Part shown: positions 59,601-64,000 of the stretch, piece by piece | How positions within the stretch are numbered: position 1 is the stretch's first letter | Layout: every line of letters starts with the position of its first letter | Assembly: GCA_002221725.1 (NCBI GenBank) | Contig: NJFT01000019.1 | Span: forward strand, 186,001-250,000 | DNA length: 64,000 nucleotides | Direction of reading: 5' to 3' | From: Scedosporium boydii | Taxonomy: Eukaryota > Ascomycota > Sordariomycetes > Microascales > Microascaceae | Made by a program: the position numbers and the translations under genes | Notes under the pieces: model-generated | Seen by the model: only the letters and a program-made list of their open reading frames with translations | Told to the model about the DNA's origin: nothing | The model's database searches: none

Positions 59601-60443
59601 GCTGGGAACAAGGGAACTGCTGTCACATTCGTGACTGAAGAGCAGGAAAATTGTGCCGCGTGCATCGCCAAGGCTCTTGAGCAGAGCGGTCAGCCCGTGC
59701 CGGATCGCATCAAGGAGCTTCGCACGGCCTATCGTGAAAAGGTAAAGTCTGGCAAGGCCAAGGAATCTTCTGGTTTCGGAGGCAAGGGTCTCGACAGGCT
59801 CGACCAAGAACGAGAAGCGGCGCGCTTGCGTGAGCGGAAGACCCACAAGGCGGAGGGTGAAGAAGAAGAGTTCAAGGAGGACAGCAAAAAGCCCACCGAG
59901 GAGGACAAGTCCAAGGCGGGCGCCTCCATCAAGGCGGCCGTGTCGGCCATCGTCTCCCGCGACGCCGCCAAGGCGCAGGCCGAGGCGAAGGCAGCTACCA
60001 AAGATGCCTCGACGTCCAAGGATCCCCTCGACAAGGTCTCCTCCGCCGTCAGCGCCATCAACACCCGTCTCGGCAAGGCCGGCCAGCTCCGCACCGGCCA
60101 GCCCATCGACAACAAGGGCCCCGACGCCGGCGCCTTCCACGCGACCCTCGAGATCAACGACTTCCCTCAGAAGGCTCGCTGGGCTGTCACCAACCGCACC
60201 AACGTCGCCAAGATCCTTGAGGCTACGGGGACGTCCATCACCACCAAGGGAACCTTTTACCCCGCGGGCAAGGAGCCACCTTCCGGTGCCGACCCGAAGC
60301 TGTACATTCTCGTCGAGGGAGACACCGAGCTCGTGGTGGCCATGGCCCTTCAGGAACTTACGAGGTTGTTGGAGGAGGGCACGAGAGCTGCGGAGGATGC
60401 TATGAGCAGAGCTCCCGCGTCGGGAAGATACACGGTGACCTAA
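56682..60443 (+). CDS. PRP5: DEAD-box splicing helicase Prp5
   Basis: My model uses exons 56682-56810, 56889-57224 and 57324-60443 and gives 1194 residues. The two introns (78 and 99 nt) are both multiples of three without stops. Each has a GTAAGA or GTACGT donor, a CTAAC branch site and a CAG acceptor, and their removal leaves a continuous Arg/Ser/Asp-rich RS-like N-terminus. After acidic linkers come the helicase motifs: Q-motif [14 protein letters not shown], motif I AKTGSGKT at about 615-622, PTREL, DEAD at about 728, SAT at about 759 and HRAGRTGR at about 907. A C-terminal KH-like region with [22 protein letters not shown] follows. Prp5 uses ATP to help U2 snRNP bind the branch site and proofreads that pairing in the nucleus. 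Family call strong; intron removal is likely but retention would stay in frame. Confidence 0.92.
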   Translation: MARLRDTRSPSPGRHHRKDDDRRDRDRRDDGRGYRARSRSPGDVRRQIHRGAADDAAASSSSSTNHHLQRRYRDRRDRDRDRDDSYRRRDRSVDRRDDDAYRGNRRDRRRSSRDRYADRSPDRRRRDDRDYRGRRDDSRDRTRSRRDGTPDSRPRSRHDDSRQRAQPSKDSSMSPSSTANDVRSYPCTKQPSSASSSPSSIAMQCANYSRSSSQTAKAKSTQPQSEADKKAERLARIEAWKKKKESKAAKENDANPLQTRKLLAEMDEKANRPSAAASPVVESPASASSAARQPSVPADASPATSFTGKFEPKAIIAKKPPSATALKPATGSVLGSIPGPNGAAKPLSVQPAKKLADFRANHGNMNSFGFQRQGDKLANKRKIDLDEEVASKRKLVKLPSLPIEADDTPYADQDDGESDADDVVATEEEEAAAVRAAHEKRMQQENNQSAEESGDTVMVDGPAAPQTNGTTAAELAEENGEPAAPAPQAVPDAMQVDEEAAEEEEEEEEVDPLDAFMAGLQTQTKKRAPGRTTTAKKAPEPEAYFSDDDFAFRDKADASALAAAQQPIKRRKNKDLPTIDYSKLDLEPIRKNFWVEPAELSALTEAEATELRLELDGIKVSGKDVPKPVQKWAQCGLTRQTLDVIETLGYEKPTPIQMQALPVIMSGRDVVGVAKTGSGKTIAFLLPMFRHIKDQSPLKDNEGPIGLIMTPTRELAVQIHRDCKAFLKTMGLRSVCAYGGAPISEQISELKRGAEIVVCTPGRMIDLLAANQGRVTNLKRVTYVVLDEADRMFDMGFEPQVMKIFANMRPDKQTILFSATMPRIIDALTKKVLKNAVEITVGGRSVVAPEITQLVEVREEKSKFLRLLELLGELYEEDEDARTLIFVERQEKADDLLKELMIKGYPCMSIHGGKDQVDRDSTISDFKKGIVPILIATSVAARGLDVKQLKLVVNYDAPNHLEDYVHRAGRTGRAGNKGTAVTFVTEEQENCAACIAKALEQSGQPVPDRIKELRTAYREKVKSGKAKESSGFGGKGLDRLDQEREAARLRERKTHKAEGEEEEFKEDSKKPTEEDKSKAGASIKAAVSAIVSRDAAKAQAEAKAATKDASTSKDPLDKVSSAVSAINTRLGKAGQLRTGQPIDNKGPDAGAFHATLEINDFPQKARWAVTNRTNVAKILEATGTSITTKGTFYPAGKEPPSGADPKLYILVEGDTELVVAMALQELTRLLEEGTRAAEDAMSRAPASGRYTVT

Positions 60444-60983
60444 GGTCCCGTTCTTCCTTTTGCTTTTTTTTTTATTCTACAGGACATATTTTTGGTGTTC
60501 GCCTTTTTTCCTGTTCCTAGGGGGTTTCACGGAGCGGAGTTGATGCATGCAAGTTCGAAGGAAGTGTTCCTTTTTTCTTCAAGACACCTGGACAAAACGG
60601 GGCGTTTGTTTGTTTTTCTTAGGCAGCTTAGACCTAGCTACGAAGACGGAGAAAGAAAAGAACTGTTTATATTCTATTTTATTGATACCTTTGTGAGACA
60701 TTTCCTAGTGAGGCAGAACGTTTTATCCTGAACTAGAAATTGGCACTCGAACGAACTTCGGGGGTTTTATCAAGTTTCAGAGCCCGAGGATAGGTAGACC
60801 GACATATATATATTGTACAGTGAACTGAATTATGAGCGGTGTGGATAGTTTCTTACACGGATATCAATCATCTAAATCTACATTATTCTAAATCAAAACC
60901 AACTCCAAACCAGGCCACCCTCAAGGACCATTCTATATTTTGCCTCCTTTCTTTTAATTCCGATATCATTTCGCATTTGCCCC
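60444..60983. other. convergent 3' intergenic region
   Basis: 540 bases between the PRP5 and HSP78 stops, AT-rich with T runs, consistent with two 3' UTRs. No gene is seen. Confidence 0.5.
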
Positions 60984-63368
60984 CTAAGCCTTGACAACCT
61001 CGAGGCCAGACTCGTCGCCCTTGATGACCACACTGGCTGTATCACCCGTGCGAATCTCGCCCCTAATAATCTTGTCCGCAAGACCATTGCCAATCTCATT
61101 AGTAATGAGCCTATTGAGCGGCCTCGCGCCGAACCGCGGATCATAGCCCCTCTTGGCAAGCCAATCCCTCACATCGTCGGGGACATCGAGCACGATACGG
61201 CGATCATCTAGACGCGCCTGCAGTTCCCGGAGACGAATGTCGGCAATCTCGCGGATGGCAGCCTCGCCGAGCCTCTTGAAGATGATGAAGGAGTCGATAC
61301 GGTTGAGGAACTCGGGAGGGTAGTTCGCCGCCACGACGTCCATGACGGCCTGCTTTACCTCGGGAGCGACCTCGCCGTCTGGAGACTCCTTGTACGGGTG
61401 AATGGTGTTAGCGCCGACGAGGATATCGGCGCCGAGGTTAGAAGTGAGCACGATGATAGTGTTTCGGAAGTCGACCTTGTGGCCCTGCGCGTCGGTGAGG
61501 TAACCCTCGTCGAGGACCTGGAGGAGCAGCGCGGAGATGTCGCGGTGCGCCTTTTCAAACTCATCGAAGAGGAGGACGGCATAGGGTTTCCGGCGCACGG
61601 CCTCCGTCAGCTGGCCGGCGTCTTCGTAACCCACGTAACCGGCGGGCGATCCGATGAGACGCGAGATGGTGTGCTTTTCCTGGAACTCGCTCATGTCGAA
61701 GCGGACGACGGCCGACTCGGTAGAGAAGAGGAATCCCGCGAGCTTCTTGCAGAGCTCGGTCTTGCCGACACCCGTGGGTCCGAGGAAGAAGAAGGAGGCG
61801 AGAGGGCGGTTGTCGCCGCTGAGGCCGGCGCGCTGCAGACGGACGGCGTTCGATACGGCTTTGATGGCTTCGTCTTGGCCGCGGACGGACTGCTGGAGCA
61901 TCTCCTCCATGTGGACGAGCTTCTCGATGTGGCCGGATGTGAGCTTCGATACAGGGATGCCCGTAATCCTCGAGACGACGGCGGCGATATCGTCGGCGGT
62001 AACCGCATCATGAATTAACGTGGTGCCACTGCTTCCCTCCGACTCAGTTTGTTCTTCTTCTTTGGGTAGCTTTGCTTCAAGGCTTGGAATAATACCGAAT
62101 CGCAGCTCCGAAGCCCGGGCAAATTTTCCCTCGCGCTGGGCCTGGTCTAGCTCGATGCGGGCGGCGTCAAGCTCCTCCTGGGTCTTCTTCACTGCGCCAA
62201 TCTCGCTCTTTTCCTTCTCCCACTGAGCAGTCAGTTGCGAGACCTCATCCTGGAGCGCCTTCAAATCGCTCTCGAGTTTCTCCCTTCTCTCGCGGCTCGC
62301 AATGTCCTTTTCCTTTCTCAAACTTTCCAGCTCGATCTGGATGGTCATTATCTTTTGGTCGAGAGCCATAATATCTTCCGGTTTCGATTCGTGCTGAAGC
62401 TTGAGGTGGCTTGCCGCTTCGTCCATGAGATCGATGGCCTTGTCGGGCAGGAATCGGTCAGTAATATATCGGTTGGAGTAGGTCGCGGCGGCAACGAGAG
62501 CACCGTCGGTAATCCGCACACCGTGGTGTACTTCATACTTGTCCTTGATACCACGAAGGATGCTGATGGTATCTTGAACGGTGGGTTCGTTGACAAGAAT
62601 CGGCTGGAAACGCCGCGCAAGTGCTGCATCCTTTTCGATTTGTCGGTATTCGTTTAGAGTAGTGGCACCGCAGCACTGCAGCTCGCCACGAGACAGAGCG
62701 GGCTTGAGGAGGTTCGATGCGTCGATGGAGCCCTCGGCCTTGCCTAGTCCTAGCAGGATATGAAGTTCGTCGATAAACAAAATAACCTTGCCCTCAGCCT
62801 GCTGGACTTCTGTTAAGATCTTTTTTAACCTCTCCTCGAAATCACCTCTGTATTTCGCGCCAGCGATGAGAGAGCCGAGATCAAGGGCAATAACGCGCTT
62901 GTCCTTGATACTCTCGGGGACATCGCCGCGAATGATCCGCGCAGCGAGCCCTTCCAATATGGCAGTCTTTCCCGTCCCCGCATTTCCGATCAGCACGGGG
63001 TTGTTTTTCGTCCTTCGCGACAGGATCTGAATCGTTCGCTGGATCTCGCTGTCTCGGCCGATGACGGGATCGAGCTTGCCTGCCTTCGCCTTGGCCGTGA
63101 GGTCGATGCCGAACTCTTCGAGCGCAGACTTTTCGGGTTCGCCACCAAGGTTCATGCGGTGGGTGCCGCCGGGGGGGTGAGGTCGACCATTTGCGTAGCT
63201 TCGGGTGGCGATGATAGGGCCAAGGTGGGAGCGGAGGATCGGTATCGCAGCGGAAGAGGCTCGTAGGGATAGTATTGAGGTTGGTTTGACCAGCCTAGTC
63301 CCGGAGGAAGCTGGGAGTGCTATCCTCCTCGAGGCGGTGGCTAAGAGTTGTCGGCGTGCTGCTAACAT
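60984..63368 (-). CDS. HSP78: mitochondrial Hsp78 (ClpB-type disaggregase)
   Basis: A single exon of 794 residues, close to yeast Hsp78 (about 811). The N-terminus ([25 protein letters not shown]) is Arg/Ser/Ala-rich with no acidic residue, a typical mitochondrial presequence. The ClpB N-domain is missing, as in all Hsp78 proteins. The first AAA+ module has Walker A GNAGTGKT at residues 128-135 and Walker [11 protein letters not shown] coiled-coil M domain (about 380-470) follows, with [21 protein letters not shown]. The second module has GPTGVGKT near 527 and [11 protein letters not shown], and the C-terminal D2 small domain [16 protein letters not shown]. It rescues aggregated matrix proteins together with mitochondrial Hsp70 and is usually heat-induced. 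Two TTC units 10 bp apart near 63625-63637 are only weakly heat-shock-element-like. Very confident. Confidence 0.95.
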   Translation of the reverse strand: MLAARRQLLATASRRIALPASSGTRLVKPTSILSLRASSAAIPILRSHLGPIIATRSYANGRPHPPGGTHRMNLGGEPEKSALEEFGIDLTAKAKAGKLDPVIGRDSEIQRTIQILSRRTKNNPVLIGNAGTGKTAILEGLAARIIRGDVPESIKDKRVIALDLGSLIAGAKYRGDFEERLKKILTEVQQAEGKVILFIDELHILLGLGKAEGSIDASNLLKPALSRGELQCCGATTLNEYRQIEKDAALARRFQPILVNEPTVQDTISILRGIKDKYEVHHGVRITDGALVAAATYSNRYITDRFLPDKAIDLMDEAASHLKLQHESKPEDIMALDQKIMTIQIELESLRKEKDIASRERREKLESDLKALQDEVSQLTAQWEKEKSEIGAVKKTQEELDAARIELDQAQREGKFARASELRFGIIPSLEAKLPKEEEQTESEGSSGTTLIHDAVTADDIAAVVSRITGIPVSKLTSGHIEKLVHMEEMLQQSVRGQDEAIKAVSNAVRLQRAGLSGDNRPLASFFFLGPTGVGKTELCKKLAGFLFSTESAVVRFDMSEFQEKHTISRLIGSPAGYVGYEDAGQLTEAVRRKPYAVLLFDEFEKAHRDISALLLQVLDEGYLTDAQGHKVDFRNTIIVLTSNLGADILVGANTIHPYKESPDGEVAPEVKQAVMDVVAANYPPEFLNRIDSFIIFKRLGEAAIREIADIRLRELQARLDDRRIVLDVPDDVRDWLAKRGYDPRFGARPLNRLITNEIGNGLADKIIRGEIRTGDTASVVIKGDESGLEVVKA

Positions 63369-64000
63369 GGCTGTGAGGTAAAGTTGGCAATTCTTTAGTT
63401 TCTAGCCGTATTCGATGCTTTGGTGTACAAGGCAATGCAAGCACCAAGGTTCGAATACGGGACGGAGGTTTATACAGTGCAGGATTGTGAATTGAACAGA
63501 GTTTCTAAGCGAGGAAAAATACACCCTTTTAATAGGAGGAATTGATAGACATGACGCTCCATATATAGACCCGATGGATCATCATCTCATGGAATCATCA
63601 TGAGATTTCTAGATAGCTTCAAGTTTCTGGCAGTTTCCAAGCTCCGCTGGCAGGTGGCAGAAATCACGTCGTGTGAGGGTGGATCTTATCGATAAGCTCC
63701 ACTCGCCCACTCATACCTTCCTTCGCCGTTCTTGCGTCAGGACCTCAGAACATCCGGCTGAATCTCGGCACCTTCACCGGCAAAACCTCTCGAAGAAGGC
63801 GAAAGAAATCTGTTGCACGCCGACGCCCACTTTTCCAAATAGGGTTTAGCGCCTGAGGGTTTTCGCTGCTGCTTCGCACAAATCGCTGGCCTTCCGACTC
63901 CACGAGAAAGAAATCCCAGCAACAAGAAATCCGGGCGCATACTAACCAACCGACAACAGGGCTCGGTCAACAGGATTCGAATTTCCTTTTCTTCCTTCTG
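63369..64000. other. upstream region of HSP78, window edge
   Basis: 632 bases upstream of the HSP78 start to the window edge. It contains TTC-rich stretches but no well-formed heat-shock element. A short Arg/Ser-rich frame near 63740-63970 on the minus strand shows no domain and is not called. Confidence 0.45.

Noticed and set aside
59013..60140. 375-codon open frame on the minus strand inside PRP5
   Set aside because: A shadow of the helicase gene, with no recognisable domain.
63600..63640. Possible heat-shock element upstream of HSP78
   Set aside because: Several TTC units are present, but only two are spaced by 10 bp and no alternating GAA/TTC triplet at 5-bp steps is found.

Overview
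This window looks like nuclear DNA of a filamentous ascomycete (Pezizomycotina, probably a Sordariomycete; inference). Its genes have short introns, mostly 60-120 nt, with GTAAGT-like donors, CTAAC-like branch sites and YAG acceptors. The proteins belong to families typical of such fungi: a Zn(II)2Cys6 regulator, Rtg2, COP9 subunit 4, flavocytochrome b2, a DUF3712 protein, Prp5 and Hsp78. I resolved sixteen protein genes, most by joining exons whose reading phases match exactly. I found no convincing tRNA, rRNA, CRISPR or transposon gene.

Layout. 1-8 kb: a CigA/O-fucosyltransferase-like type II membrane protein (+), an Rtg2-like Ppx/GppA phosphatase-fold protein (+) and a six-exon Zn2Cys6 transcription factor (-). 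8-13.4 kb: gene-free. 13.4-23.5 kb: a 1031-residue fungal protein of unknown function (+), the Rad17 checkpoint clamp loader (-) and a questin-oxidase-like protein (-). 23.5-29 kb: a HECT_2/UBE3D-like ubiquitin-ligase protein and an unusual SNF2-type ATPase, in tandem (+). 29-35.5 kb: gene-free. 35.5-40.7 kb: an F-box protein (+) whose Gln/His-rich first exon seems to be joined across a 2.1-kb intron. 41.6-49 kb: CSN4 (+), an SGNH/GDSL hydrolase (-), a Jac1/HscB co-chaperone (-) and a flavocytochrome b2-like dehydrogenase without an evident presequence (+). 49-53.4 kb: gene-free. 53.4-64 kb: a DUF3712 membrane protein (+), then a divergent pair made of an HCNGP/SAP30BP-like protein (-) and the DEAD-box helicase Prp5 (+), then mitochondrial Hsp78 (-).

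Most genes are independent housekeeping genes and no metabolic gene cluster is visible. Functional neighbours worth noting are the two splicing-related proteins sharing a 581-bp divergent promoter, and two genes with roles in or near mitochondria (Jac1-like and cytochrome b2-like) that also diverge from a shared region.

The most unusual sequence signal outside genes is the 8-mer CTTCGTAC (reverse complement GTACGAAG). I count 15 copies, none in an exon, against about 2 expected by chance. They cluster at 11.4-13.5, 37-38 and 51-52 kb. I did not find an obvious novel multi-gene system. The best leads are this motif family, the F-box gene's long intron, and the stop-free introns of length 3n in PRP5 and the b2-like gene.
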